Below, piece by piece: positions 10,432 to 23,399 of a stretch of 64,000 nucleotides of DNA. Under the pieces are notes generated by a model. That model had not been told where the DNA came from and made no database searches. It saw nothing but the letters and a program-made list of their open reading frames with translations. The position numbers and the translations under genes were made by a program. How positions within the stretch are numbered: the first letter of the stretch is position 1; every line of letters starts with the position of its first letter. This DNA is from Casuarina equisetifolia (Eukaryota; Streptophyta; Magnoliopsida; Fagales; Casuarinaceae), in assembly GCA_028551475.1 (NCBI GenBank), contig CM052359.1, forward strand, positions 16,245,583-16,309,582. The letters are read 5' to 3'.

Positions 10432-12061
10432 ATGGATGAGGATGACATTAGGCAGGAGGAGGAAGCTAAAATGGAGATCACTAAGATGGCTTTTTACAGA
10501 GTGGAAATAGGCAAGCCTAGGTCCCTGAAGGTGGAAAGGTGGTTGAGTTTAATTAAGAAAAAAATAAGTTTGTTAATTGATAGTGGTAGCTTTATAACTT
10601 CATCCATCAATGCTTAGTAGAAAAAATGGGATTGGAGGTTGAAAAGGTCTTAGCCTTTAGAGTAGTAGTAGCTAATGATGGTTAGATCATGGGTAATGGC
10701 AAGTGTGTAGGGGTTCAAATTCATATTCAAGGGATTACTATGTTGTTAGATTTGTACGTACTGTTGGTTGCAACAAATAATATTTTGGGGATGTAGTGGC
10801 TAGAAACTTTAGGTGATGTTGTGTTGAACTTTGCTGCACTGTAGATGAAGTTTGATATGGAAGGAAAATAGGTAATTTTGCAAGGTAAAGGCCCAGTAAG
10901 GAATTGGTTAGTATCACGAGATGAGTTTGTTAAAGGTTTACCCAAGAATGAATACTTGATGTTGTTGCAAGTGAACATTGAGAAAGCTTTACAAGATAGT
11001 TAGTCAAAGTTAATGTTGAGAGAGATGCAAGAAATACTTGATGAGTACTAGGATGTGTTTAGGGAGCAAAAAGGCTTCCACCCCATCGCATCCATGATCA
11101 CCAAATTGTCCTAAAGTCAAAAGGGGAACCAATTTCAATAAGGTCGTACAAGTATCCATATGTCCAAAAGGAAGAGATTGAGAAACTAATGAAGGGATTG
11201 CTTAAGGATGGTGTGATCTAGCCTAATACTAGTTCATTTTCCTCACCGATATTGCTAGCTAAAAAGTCAAATAGAACTTGGAGACTATATGTTGACTACC
11301 GTAAGCTGAAAAAGCAAATGTTTAAAGACAAATTTTTTATTCCCACTATTAATGAGCTACTTGATGAATTGCATGGGGCAAAGTTATTCTTTAAGTTAAA
11401 TTTGAGATTTGGCTATTATCAAGTTAGAATGTGGGAAGACACATAGAGAAGATGACATTCAAGACTTATCATGGACACTATGAATTCTTAATCATGCCAT
11501 TTGGCCTTACAAATGCCCCATCCACCTTCTAGTCTTTAATGAATGTGGTGTTCTATGACTACTTCATAAGTATGTATTAGTCTTCTTTGATGATATTCTA
11601 GTTCATAACCATTCATGGAAGGATAATTTGTGTCATGTATTGACTATTCTTAAGGTTTTAATGCAAAATCAACTATTTGTTAAGATGAAGAAGTGTGAGT
11701 TTGGAAGCTAAAAGTAGTTTTTGGGGCATGTTATGAGTGATTAGGGGTTGTTGTGGATCTTGAGAAGGTTGAGGCAATTCTAAACTAGCCAGTACCTAAC
11801 ATGGTTCACCCTTTTCGAGGGTTTTTGGGGACTACAAGGTATTATTGCCACTTTATTGCAAGTTATAGAATGACAAAACCTCTCACCAACTTGCTTAAAA
11901 AGAATGCTTTTCAGTGGTTAGCTAAAGCATAAGAAGCCTTTGACACCCTCAGGTTATGCTTGGCAACAACACTAGTTTTGGCCCTTCTTGACTTTAAGCC
12001 ACCATTTGTGTTAGAATGTGTTGCTTCTAGTAATGGAGTGGGAGCAATGCTTTCTCAAAGG
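10432..12061 (+). pseudogene. Gypsy pol, N-terminal half
   Basis: The protease motif LIDSGS is intact near 10570-10587. The reverse transcriptase spans about 11080-11830: the frame from 11252 has [27 protein letters not shown] follows (family consensus KIDLRSGYHQIR), and the catalytic segment reads FFDDIL near 11583-11600. RNase H begins with FVLECVASSNGVGAMLSQR, where the first catalytic Asp (normally ECDAS) is Val. The copia element at 12067 then cuts the gene. Many stops and at least two frame changes are present. Confidence 0.85.
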
Positions 12062-12066
12062 AAGAA

Positions 12067-13454
12067 TGTTAGACATAATGGCCAACCAAGAAAGAGTGGT
12101 TGAATTGGTTGTTTAGCTCAATTTCTATTTAATTAGGTTTCTCAAACACAACAAGCTTAAAGACAATACTAGTAACAATATAAACATCAAAATCAAGTAG
12201 TAACCATAAGCATAAGATTTACCATAGTAGTTTGGCACTCACACCTACATCCACTTTCTTCTTCCTTCAACTTAACTAGTTAAAGTCCACTTTACTCACT
12301 GATTAGGAGAAAATGTTCTTCTAATCCTTCCAATTCCTTCTCAAAGGAATCACAAAACTTTAAGGTTACAATTAAAGGTTGTCTCAATCTTGTTACAGGA
12401 GCAAATCCCTAAAGAATATATAGCTTGTGAAAGATATTACTAATCGAAGAGCTTACTAAAAATATATAGTACTAATCTAAGCTTTAATCATGAAACTCCC
12501 AAATTTTAGTAAATTAGGGTTTTGGATTTACAACAAAGTTTATGTACAAATAATAATCAGAGTTCAATTAACGTATAAACAAATGTATACAAGAGTATAT
12601 AATCATAAGAATATGATTTCTAAGGAATATCACCAAAGCTTAGTAGAATAGAAACCTTTATAAGAAATTTAAATAATAAAAGCTAAATTAAGGTTTCTAT
12701 CAAACTTGACAACATGATAGAGAATCCTATTGAGAGAATAGGATGGTTCCATCAATTAAGGTTTCAATTGAAACCCTTAATCATCACATAGTCATTCCAC
12801 ACAACTTTTCTAACAATCAATCACCTTTTTTACAAATCTTCTTGTTGAGAATAGACTTTCGATTATAGAGAGAGAGAGATAAGCAATCATGTTTGAATTT
12901 AAGAACTCAAGCTTCTAATTGGGGCAAGGCTTGATTTAGAGCACTCAACCCTTAGTTGGATGGTGCCATTTTAGAGCTTCACGACACGCCTCCTCTTAAG
13001 ACCTATGTTGGACTTCTTTTTTGTGGGCTCAAATTAGCTTGTGTCCTATAGGCTTGGGTTAGCCTATTTCTTATGGGCTTGGGTCAACCTATTTCTTATG
13101 GGCTCAGGTTAAGTTACATTAATATAAGCTCAAATTGCATATCATAGATTCAGACTTGATGGAGTTTTTCATGCAATAGCATAAAGTCCAGCATCAAATT
13201 CTTTTTAATATGAATACCATGCAATTTTTGAATACCATGAAATTTTTTGCTTAGAAAGTATTCTTTTGAGGCTTGAATAATAAGGTAATTTATAAGAATG
13301 TAGGAAACCGGTTACTTTATAATATCCTTGATTGATATTATCATTTACACACCTTTTACTTCTTTTAATTATATTTTGCACATAAGTATATGAAAAACAT
13401 TTATATACATTTAACAACAAAATTTGTCACAACAAAACATATCTTCTTCTAGCA
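12067..13454 (-). repeat. 3' LTR of the nested copia element
   Basis: Bounded by tgttagacataatgg and cttctagca; aligns with 21894-23394 over its length. Around 12990-13110 a minisatellite repeats phrases like cttatgggcttgggtcaacct. On the minus strand it starts TGCTAGAAGAAGATATG, whereas the other LTR has TATTGGAAAAATATATG; most of the differences are transitions. Confidence 0.85.
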
Positions 13455-14162
13455 ATCTTCCCTTTTTTTATAATGAAAAAATTTTCATAAGTCAAGCATA
13501 CAATAGCTCATGTCATCAACAAAGTGAGCAAAGTGTATTATATAAGATGTTTGTCATGATAGTCAACATAGGGTAGACTTTTCATACAAAGTGAGAAGAA
13601 GTGAGTAAATAAGCAATTATGTTCAAGCTATTTCTCATTTCGCATCAACTAGTACTAGTATAAAGCATATTTCATCATTTGGCAAACATGCAATTATGTT
13701 CAAGTTGTTTCTCATTTCTCATCATTTGGCAGCAATATAAAGCATATTTCATCATTTGGCAAACGTCTAGCAAACATTTAGCAATAACACCTTTTGAAAC
13801 ATGTTTTTAGGGTGTTAGAGAGTCATCCCACTTTTTGCACTAGTTAGTCAGAAATGGAACATACACATGCAACAATACTCTCTCCCTTTTTTTGTCATTA
13901 TCAAAAAGAGCTTATGATAGTATCAATAGATATAGTACAAGAGTAAGGTAGCTAACCTAGTAAAGCAAATCGAGTTTCACGATGCTCCCCCTTAAAACAA
14001 GCATACTTACTAGTTGTGCAAAAGTAGAAAGTGGAGAACAAGAATAGATCATGAAAGCTAAAAGATATTTTCAAGTAAACACATGCCAAGCTCTTGCCAA
14101 AGATCATAAAATTTTTCTTTATCCAATGGTTTGGTAAAGACATCAACAAGTTGTTGGTCAAT
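13455..14162 (-). other. Copia 3' untranslated region
   Basis: Non-coding sequence between RNase H and the 3' LTR of the minus-strand copia element. It contains a short imperfect direct repeat (aagcatatttcatcatttggcaaac, about 13664 and 13740) and ends, on the minus strand, in the purine run next to the LTR. No gene is seen; the frame at 13952-14200 is the tail of the RNase H region in another frame. Confidence 0.55.
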
Positions 14163-15668
14163 TCAAACAAATTCAAGAGCAACATTACATTTGTATACAT
14201 GGTCTCTAATGAAATGATATATTATCTCTATATGCTTAGTTTTAGAATGATATATAGGAGTTTTTGTTAAGTTTATAGCACTAGTATTGTCGCATTTCAG
14301 TGGAACATTGGTGGAGTAAATAACATAATCTTCTAATTGTTGCTTCATCCATGAAATCTTAGCACAACAGTTAGTAACAATTATGTATTTTGCCTTAGTG
14401 GAAGAACAAGCTACACTGTTTTGTTTTTTGGAATATTGAGAAATTAGCATGTTCCAAGAAAGTGGCAAGCACCACTTGTACTCTTTCTATCTATCTTATA
14501 GCTAGCATAGTCAAAATCACTAAAAGCATGCAATTCAATAATTGTGTCTCTAGGATACTAAATCCCTAGTATGGTTATGTCTTTCAAATATTTAAATATT
14601 CGTTTAACAACTATTAAAGGTTTTTCTTTTGGATCATATTGATATGTAGCATAAAAACACACACTAAACATGATATCAAGTCTAGATGCAATCAAATAAA
14701 GCAACGAACCAATCATTCCTCTATATAGTTTTTAATCAACATTAGTCCCTTTCTCATCATGTGATAAAAAAGTAGATGTGCTCGTAGGGGTGTTTATAGG
14801 TTTGGAATCATGTATCTTGTACTTTTTAATTAATTTATTTGAATATTTGTTTTGACTTATAAAAATTCCTTTGCTAGTTTGTTTGATTTGAAGACTTAGG
14901 AAATAAGTCAATTCACCCATCATACTTATCTCAAACTCATTTTGCATAGATTCAGTAAAGTCTTTGCATCAAGTAGGATAAGTAGGACCAAACACAATAT
15001 CATCAATATAAATTTGAACTATCAAAATATCCTTTCCTTTTGTCTTAATGAATAATGTGTTATTCATTTTTCTTTTTCTAAAATTTGCACTGAGTAGAAA
15101 AGTACTCATTTATCATACCAACCCCATGGGACTTGTTTAAGTCTATATAAAGCTTTTGAAAGCTTGAAAACTTGATTAGAACACATTGGATCTTCAAATC
15201 TGGGTGGTTGTTCAATATACACTTCTTCTTTAACAATACCATTAAAGAAAGCACTCTTTACATTCATTTGAAAAAAAGTAAAATTCATAGAACAAGCAAA
15301 TGCTAGCAACATTCTAATAGCTTATAATCTAGCTACCAATGCAAAGGTTTCATCATAGTCTATTATTTCCTTTTGACTATACCTTTTTGTAATTAATCTA
15401 GCCTTATTCTTAGTGATTATTCCATTTTCATCTAGCTTATTTCTAAATAGCCATTTAGTGTCAATAACTAGATGGTCTTTTGGTCTAGGAACCAAGTGCT
15501 AGACTTGACTTCTTTTAAATTGATTTAACTCTTCCTACATAGCAAGAAACTAGTTTTCTTCTTCAAGAGCTTCATTTGTCTTCTTTGGCTCTACTTGAGA
15601 CAAGAAGGCTTGGTGTTCACAACTGCTATGATACCTTGACTACATACTCACTCTATTAGTGAGATCAT
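14163..15668 (-). pseudogene. Copia reverse transcriptase and RNase H
   Basis: Read on the minus strand. RNase H occupies 14163-14468 with SKKQNSVACSSTKAKYIIV (family SxST-EAEY), LKCDNTSAINLTKTPIYHSK and HIEIIYHFIRDHV, all typical of Ty1/copia. Reverse transcriptase pieces lie at 14732-14947 (MMGELTYFLSLQIKQT) and 15106-15312 (QMNVKSAFFNGIVKEEVYIEQPP, LYRLKQ). The N-terminal part up to 15668 is in several frames with stops. The solo LTR at 15669 separates it from the integrase. Frame changes and stops make it inactive. Confidence 0.85.
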
Positions 15669-18600
15669 TGTTTGGTGAAATTCTACATGCAAGTGTACAT
15701 GTCGAACAAGTAAGATAATGATAAGTAAAGATATCGTCCCACAAAGATTGATGATTATTAAGCTAACTAATTACTAATGGTGAACAGATCCTAAAGTTTA
15801 TCTAGCAAATCAAAATCATTAAACATGGATTAACTAAATCAATTTGATCTAAACTTGATAATTGAAACATGTTAGAGCATCCGATTTCACCCAATTACTA
15901 GGTACAGATGTTGATTATTTATACTAGCAAGATTAATTCTATTCATGTGATGACGAAATTTTCTAATTTATTCACTATCCTATGTCTAAGTATAGTAAAC
16001 CTACTTAGCTCATTGACTCACTATATTTCTTCCCATGAATTAAACGAACTAAGTGCATTAAGATATGTTAATATTCTAGTTTGCACCTAAAGCCATACAA
16101 ATCATATGGTATAGTTCTATCCATATTAATCTATGGTTGCATATTACATGAAGCAACTACATGTCATTTCCTGTTGGTATCTAACATGCAAATCAAATCA
16201 TCCAAGTGGTAGCTAATCGTTTAAACACATTAAACACCATAATATGCTTATTCACATACATAAGATATATCACAAAATAATAATAATCATACCATTCATA
16301 CGTAATAATCAAGTTCTATCATAGTTCCAACATAATAAACTAAAACATGGTATTTACAAACACAAGAACACTACTAAAACTTGAACAAAACATTCTTTAA
16401 ACTAAAAACACCAAAGTTGTCACCAAAATGTCTTTAATTCATAAGAAGTTTGGACAAATCTACACATTAAGAAGTGGGGAAGAAGCTGTCTAAAGAAATA
16501 GGGAGAAAACGTGCTGCACGCATCGCCATATGCCCTGTGCCACTTGTTCTACATAGAATCTACCAATGAACTCCACAAAGTACTTGACTCTCTACCCTTA
16601 GCCTGCTGGAATTGGAGAAAATAAACAAGATATAGGCTATTTCTGTGTGAGTTCTCACCCATGCTGGAAAAGACCAGATATGTTGAAAAGAACAACCAAC
16701 TTGCTAAAGACTACCGAAAAATGTGCCAGAAGAGAGTCCAAATGGTGTTCACAAATTATGGACCCTTCTTTCATTCGAAAATACACTTAAACAAACTTTC
16801 TCTTTCTTGGGTCGATCGACTTTCACACGACCACCCCTTGTGTCACAACCACCTTCCTTCTCTTTCCCTTGTTCTCTTAACAAAAGCCCCTCATGATCAT
16901 AGACTAATCTCTTCCCCATCACATGGCCTTTCTTTGATATTTTCATAACCCGAAAATTCCTCCTTTTTTTTTTCTTTTATCTTTTCCTCTTTTCTTTTCC
17001 ATGTGTTGTACTTGTTAGGTTTATGGCTATCCAAGAAAGGGGGTTGAATTGGATATCCAGAAGTTTATTTAATTTTTTAAATTCTTCCTAAATTTTATTT
17101 CTGTATGGTGAATACAACTAGACAAGATATCACAATAGTAATGGAGTAATAAATAAAAGAATTAGATCAGAAAATTCACACACAAGAGTTTCATGGTGGT
17201 TTGACACTTTTCACCTACTTCCACCCTCTTCTCCTTCAACTCAAACTGAGTTGAAATCTGCTTTACTTCAAACAAGGAGAGCACCTCTCCTTCACCTCAC
17301 AACTCCTCAAAAGGAGTTATATAGCTCATGGTTACAAGGTTAGGTTTACAAAAACCTTAATACATCAAGCTCATTCCTCAAATATATGATATGAGTGAGG
17401 ATTTAAGCTTATCAGAGAGCTAATTAAATGTATACAAAGTCAATTCAAGCTCTAATCACAAAAGCTCCAATTTCACAAATCTAGGGTTTCGAATTTACAA
17501 TAATCTTTATGTGCAAATAAGGTTATGATTAATCTAGCACATACAAAGATCAATCTATCAAATGATATTCACAAGATAACAAGTTTAGAGAATATCACCG
17601 AAGATTTCCTTTTTCTTCAAATGTTACCGAACACAATAATAAGAGTAAATCGATGAGGGCTTTTATCTCTTTTGATCAAGTCAGTAAGCATATATCTTAG
17701 AAAGCTCAAATATTTCATCCGAATCTCTCTTTTATAGCAGGTACTCAAGCCTTGAACAGATTGAGGTTTCAATTTAAACCTTTTTTGAAATCCTTCTATT
17801 TAGATTTGATGGATATGACGTTGTACTGATGCAGATGATGATTTTTCAGCAAGATAACTATTTTGATACTCAGTCACCTTACCATTCTTCCTATTGGAGC
17901 CATCGTCGCAGGAGAGAGATCGAGAGGAAAAGTATAGCTTTAGGTCAAAGAATACGGCTAAGGCTTCAGGCTTCTGATCATAAAAGCTTATGCTCTTATT
18001 TGCTTTTCACACTGCCGTTTTGGATAAGTGACTCGCTCAGAACGCTGCTGTTTCAAGCTTCGCGAGCTGGCCTCTTTTCACGAGTTGAACATATCATACG
18101 GGCCAAACCTTTTCACAAGCTGAACAAATCATATAGGCTGAACCTTTTCACGGGCTGAACAAATCATGCGGGCGAACAAATCATAATCTTTATGTATCCA
18201 TATATAAATATATGGTCAGTCCATTACACCTATAAATACACCAATTCCAAGTATCAAAGTTCCTTTAACGTAATCAAGAATGTAAATTACTCTATGAAAC
18301 AAAATATTCAAGGGTTAAATCAAATTTGCTTCATGTTTGATATTTGATAATAAAATGTAGGAACTCGGCTACTTTATAATATCATTAATTGATATTATAA
18401 TTTGCACACCTTTTACTTTCTTTGAGTTTTAATATATGCACTCATAATCTCATATATTTTATCATATATGCAAGTAGAGTATTCTATTTAATATATGTTT
18501 AAATAAATTTAATATTCTATTTAACATATATTCAACTAAAATTTTTCTTAATCAAAACATACAAGCACATGATTTTCAATAGTACTTACTTTTCTTTTTT

Positions 18601-18762
18601 TTTTTTGCCTCTTCTTTCTTTTCTCTCAATCTTTTGCCTTATTTCTCTAGTTTTTTGCCTATTCTGGGTTTGTTGCCTACAATAACAAAATATAATTACA
18701 GAAACACTTATTATTTATTACCCAAAATGATCAAAATAACTCTATAAGAAATAGAGTTATCA
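15669..18762 (-). mobile_element. Athila-related solo LTR, itself interrupted
   Basis: The left end tgtttggtgaaattc and the following 600 bp are the reverse complement of the Athila-like LTR 3' half; even the antisense frame at 15908-16090 resembles that of the LTR at 26586-26807. The right end aaaataactctataagaaatag..agttatca is the reverse complement of that family's LTR start. The middle differs, so this is a sister family. The flanks atcat (15664-15668) and atcac (18763-18767) are a one-mismatch target-site duplication. Without the inserted Sirevirus LTR (17013-18581) it is about 1.5 kb. It lies within the copia pol gene. Confidence 0.8.
17013..18581 (-). mobile_element. Sirevirus solo LTR
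   Basis: The sequence matches, over its length, the LTR at 59343 (same orientation) and the reverse complement of the LTR at 61112-62626. It starts tgttaggtttatggctatcc and ends gattttcaata, the latter from CA by one transition. The flanks gtact (17008-17012) and gtact (18582-18586) are a perfect target-site duplication. No internal region remains, so it arose by LTR-LTR recombination. Near 18061-18175 it holds a minisatellite of about 30 bp (ctgaacaaatcat plus a gggc-containing linker). Genomic position makes it the innermost of four nested insertions. Confidence 0.88.
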
Positions 18763-18870
18763 ATCACCTAATATATGTTACTTATCTATTTCCTCTCTAA
18801 CTCTAGGAAAGGAAAAGTCTCTTATTTCATATTCCCCCTTAACTCTAGCTTCATCCTTCTCATTATTTGC

Positions 18871-20110
18871 TTATGCATTTGAACTAGGCTTGATTTTGTT
18901 TTCTAAATGACTAATACAGTCTTTTTCAAACTTAACATGTATTGATTCATCCACTACTAGAGTTCTCTTATTGAAAACCCTATAGGCTTTATTGGTATGA
19001 GAGTAATTGAAAAATATAGCCTCATCACTCTTAGAGTCAAACTTGCCAAATGACTCCTTACTACCAAAGACATGGAAGTAAGAAATATTAGGTTTCTTAC
19101 CAAAAAATATTTCAAATGAAGTCTTTTTCAAAATAGGTGTCAAGAATGCATGGTTTAAGATATAACAAATTGTGCTTACAACTTCTCCCTAAAAGTGTTT
19201 AGGAAGATTATATTCACATATCATAGTTCTAACCATTTCTTGAAGTGTCATATTCTTTCTTTCCACAACTCTATTTTGTTGTAGAGTCCTAAGTGCTGAA
19301 AAATTATGAGAGATTCTATTCTTAGAACAAAATTTTTCAAAAAGGTGATTTTCAAATTCCCCACCATGATCAATTCTTATTTTTGTAATAGAAAACCGTT
19401 TTCATTTTGAATTATTTTACAAAAGTCAGCAAACTTTTCTAATGCATTCTTTCTAACAAGTAGATATATCCATATATATCTAATGTAGTCATCTACTATG
19501 ACTAAAATATAATATTTAACATTTAGAGTGGCTGTTCTCAAAGGACTAAACAAATCCATGTGAAGTAATTCTAAGGATCTTGTAGTAGCTAGAATGAGCT
19601 TCGATTTAAGTCTACTTTGATTATTTTGGCCCTTTACACTTGCTTCACATAGCCTATTTTTATTAAAGCTTAGAGTAGGAAGACCTTTGACCAAATTATT
19701 CTTAGATAGTTTTTCTATCAAACTTAGACTTGCATGTCTAAGTTTTCTACACCATAACCAAGCATTAACATTTTTGTTCACAATCAAACATGTTTGTTTA
19801 GTAGTCAATTCACTAAGATTCAGCACATAAATGTTGTCTTTTCTTTTTCCAAAAATCTTTATATCATGTTCCATGTGTTCAACAAGACAAAGTTCTTTTC
19901 CAAACTTTATTTTAAAGTTTTTATCACAAAGTTGACTATACTTAGCAAGTTAAATTTCAACTTATCCACAAATAAAACTTCTAAAATGAGTAGATTTTTC
20001 AAACTACCTATAGTTCCGATACCTTTGATTCCACCTTTGGAGTTATCTCCAAAAGAGACTGTACCTCCTGTTTTTAGCTCTGTTGAGAAAAGCTCTATCA
20101 TCCTAGTCAT
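18871..20110 (-). pseudogene. Copia protease and integrase
   Basis: Minus-strand pieces in order: protease remnant just above 20110, where the catalytic DSG is read as DNS followed by CS-stop-HMT; then FGDNSKGGIKGIGTIG (19907-20110). The GAG-pre-integrase segment is in 19377-19874 (LWCRKLRHASLSLIEKLSKN; the family has WHxRLGH). The integrase core start LELLHMDLFSPLRTATLNVKYYILVIVDDY retains its first acidic residue. The integrase end at 18871-19143 has TPILKKTSFEIFFGKKPNISYFHVFG. Frame changes separate the pieces. The enzyme would insert the element cDNA into the host chromosome. Confidence 0.85.
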
Positions 20111-20175
20111 ATGTTAAGAGCAACTGTTGTCTAAAACTCATAGATTTATGAAATCCTTGTTTCTCACGTTTATAC

Positions 20176-21840
20176 TTAAAGCTTGTAAAAATAAAGATAT
20201 TTGAAGTGCTTGGTACCCTTTTTTTCTTTGGGTCTGTGAGAGTTAGTTGAACATATACTATTAGAAGTTTTAGGCATCCTTACTTCCCTTATATGATATG
20301 GTCTTCTAAGCCTAATAGGACATGTATTAGTTAAATGACCAACAAATTTACAATATGAACATTTATTGTATGATGGAGTTGTGCAACTTTTCTTTTCAAA
20401 GAATGTTGTAAGAGATTTTGAGTTTTCATTTGATTTATAACCTATACTAGCTTTATCATACATGCCTCTTTGTGATTGTAACATCTTTTCCAACATGGTC
20501 TTTCCTTTTGTGAATTTCTTTAATAGTGAAGTAGTGTCATGTAGCTTCAACTAGATTTGTTGTTTTTCTTTTTCTAATTCACATATTCTCATGTTTAGAT
20601 TTTCTACGTTAGAATTAGTACAAACAATTTCAGGAACATAAACATTCATGTCTAAAAGGATGGTGCAGAGTTTGTTGAAACAACTTTATCACATCTTGTT
20701 TCACTTTTTATAGATTTGTATTTTTCTTTCAATTTTATATATTTATTTATCATTTTGTTTGCATACTCAACTAAATCAAAAAATGTATTTTCTATACCAC
20801 AACTTACATCATTTGTAAGTTCAATATCACTTACCTTGAGTTTATCATCTTCAATGGTTGCTACTATAGTTAGATCGAGGTGTTTGACTTCTTCTTGTTC
20901 CTTCTTTTCCGATGATAAGCTCTCATCATCTTAGGTAGCAATCATGGCCTTCTTCTTATTTTTATTATTTTTCCTTTTAAGTAGAGGACAATCAACTTTA
21001 ACATGTCTAAGTTTTTTGCATTCAAAACATAGATTATCCCTAAGATCATATGTTTCTTTCCTTTGAGATTGTCCTACATTTTGCTTATGCCTTTCCTAAG
21101 AACTTTGATGAATCTCCTAGCTAGTATAACAATTTTATCATTTTCAAAATCTAGTTCATTAATTTTTTATGCATCTACTTTTAAAGCAAGTGACTTCTTA
21201 TTTTATTTTTCTATTTCTTTTTTCATTAATTGCATTTCATGAGTTTTTAGTGATCCTAGCAAGTCATCTAAGGTTAGCTTGTCTAAGTCATGTGCTTCCT
21301 CTATAGCCATCATTTTAGGGTCCTAACTTTTAGGTAAAGACACTAATATTTTTCTAACCATTTCTTCATTTGTATGTCTTTCCTAACAATTTAAGTTCAG
21401 AAACTATTTTAGTAAATCTATCAAACATTTCATTAATAGTTTTAGAATCTTTCCTAGTAAACAATTCATAGTCATGTGTAAGCATATCAACTTTGAAGGA
21501 TATGACTTTCTTAATACCTTTATAGATGACTTCTAACTTATCTTGTATCTCTTTACTAGTGAGGTAAAAAATAATTTATTAAACTTATGAGCTCTTACAC
21601 CACTATATATCATATTTATAGCCTCAGCATTTAACCCTATAATCTTAGCTTCATTTTTACTTCATTCATTAGTCTTAGGTAATGTAGTAACCTTTTTAAT
21701 AGTCCGCCATGCTTCTGGATCTTGACTAATGATAAATACTTGCATTAATTGCTTCCAATGTCTATAATTTATACCATCAAACAATGGTGGTTTATTAGAC
21801 CCCATAAAAACTACACCTTTCTCTAATGCCATTATAAGGA
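20176..21840 (-). pseudogene. Copia (Sirevirus-like) gag
   Basis: Minus-strand gag starts near 21832 (MALEKGVVFMGSNKPPLFDG) and continues through EEAHDLDKLTLDDLLGSLKTHEM. The first zinc knuckle CFECKKLRHVKVDC lies at about 20990-21035 (CX2CX4HX4C). A TAA follows at 20931-20933, after which the same frame stays open. A second, separate knuckle CSYCKFVGHLTNTC is in 20176-20550. Two distant knuckles are a Sirevirus trait. The protein is closely similar to the plus-strand gag at 62690-64000. Several frame breaks occur in its middle. Confidence 0.85.
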
Positions 21841-21893
21841 TCTATTCTAGGATGTTAAGCCTTTAATTAGAGAACATGGCTCTTAATGCCAAT

Positions 21894-23394
21894 TTTTAAG
21901 TATAATGGCTAACTAAGAAGAAATGGGAGTCTGAAAGGGTGCTTGAATTGGTTGTTTAGCTCAATGTTTATTTAATTTGGTTTCTCAAACACAACAAGCT
22001 CAAACACAACACGAAGTAACAATATAAACATCAAAATCAAGCATCAAGCATCAATCATAAACACAAGATTTACCATGGTGGTTTAGCATTCATACCTATC
22101 TCCACAATTTTGTTCCTTTAACTCAACTAGTTAAAGTCCCCTTTACCCATTGATTAGGAGAAAACATTCTTCTAATCCTTCCAATTCTTTCTCAAATGAA
22201 TCACAAAACTTTAAGGTTACAATCAAAGGTTGTCTCAACCTTGTTACAAGAGCAAATCCCCAAATAATATATAATTTGTGAGGGATATTGCAATCAAAGA
22301 GCTTACTAAAGATATAGAGTATTACTCCAAGCTCTAATCATGAAACCCTTAAATTTTAGCAAATTCAGGTTTCAAATTTACAACAAAGTTTATGTGCAAA
22401 TAATAATCAGAGTTCAATCAGCACATAAACAAACATATGCAAGAGTATATAATCACAAAAATATGATCTTTAAGGAATATCATCAAAGCTTTTCACAAAA
22501 TCACAATATGTAGGTCAATCTCAATTTCTTCTTTTGATTTCATAATAAACTTATACAAAACTCTTCTTTGAACAGTAGAATAAAAGCCTTTATAAGACAT
22601 TCAAATAATAAAAGTTAATTTGAGGTTTCTATCAAACCTAACAACATCAAAGGCTTCTTTCTATTGAGAGAATAGGATGGTTCCATCAATTAGGGTTTTA
22701 ACTAAAACCCTTAATCATCATATGATCATTCTGCATAGCTTTTTTTGACAATCGATCACCTTTCATGCAAATCTTTCCATTGAGAATAGATGTTCGGTTA
22801 CACAGAGAGAGAAATGAGTGATCATGTTCGAATTTAGGAACTTGGGCTTCTAATTGGGACAAGGCTTGAATTAAGGCACTTGACCCTTGGTTTAATGGTG
22901 TCATTTTAAAGCTTTGTGGCACACCTTCTCTTAAGAGTTGTGTTGGGCTATTTTGTTGCAGGCTTGGATTAGCTTGCATCTTGTGGACTTAGATCAGCTC
23001 ACGTCTTATGGGCTTGGGTCAACCTACTTTTTATGGGCTTGGGTTAGGTTACATTAATATAAACTCATTTCATAAGCTTATCATATAAGCTCAAACTGCA
23101 TATCATAGATTTGAACTTGATGGATTTTTTCCTACAATAACATAAAGTCCAACATCAAATTTTTTAATATGAATACCATGCAATTCTTTACTTAGAAAGT
23201 ATTCTTTTAAGACTTGAATAATAAGGAAATATATTAAAATGTAAGAAACCAACTACTTTATAATATCATTGATTGATATTATAATTTGCGTACCTTTTAC
23301 TTCCTATAATTCTATTTTACCCATAAGTATATGAAAACATTTATATACATTTAATAATAAAAATTTTCATAGCAAAACATATATTTTTCCAATA
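21894..23394 (-). repeat. 5' LTR of the nested copia element
   Basis: Aligns with 12067-13454; the longer length is due to extra segments around 22490-22560. It lies next to the decayed primer site at 21878-21891 and ends at ccaata before the aagaa duplication. Its minisatellite (about 22930-23045) repeats cttatgggcttgggtcaacct-type units. Confidence 0.85.
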
Positions 23395-23399
23395 AAGAA

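Larger units (their letters stand above)
12067..23394 (-). mobile_element. Sirevirus-like copia element, full length, nested
   Basis: Paired long LTRs (12067-13454 and 21894-23394) flank a complete internal region read on the minus strand: gag, protease, integrase, reverse transcriptase, RNase H. Next to the right LTR, ggctcttaatgcca (21878-21891) is a decayed reverse-complement Met primer site. A purine run (read on minus as aaaaaaagggaaga) abuts the left LTR. The flanks aagaa (12062-12066) and aagaa (23395-23399) form a perfect 5-bp target-site duplication, and the gypsy RNase H frame continues across the site. An Athila-related solo LTR (15669-18762) splits pol. Two distant CCHC knuckles in gag and the large LTRs fit Sireviruses. 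Confidence 0.9.

Noticed and set aside
13664-13780. CRISPR-like repetition of aagcatatttcatcatttggcaaac
   Set aside because: Only two copies, in a plant retrotransposon 3' region; ordinary local duplication.
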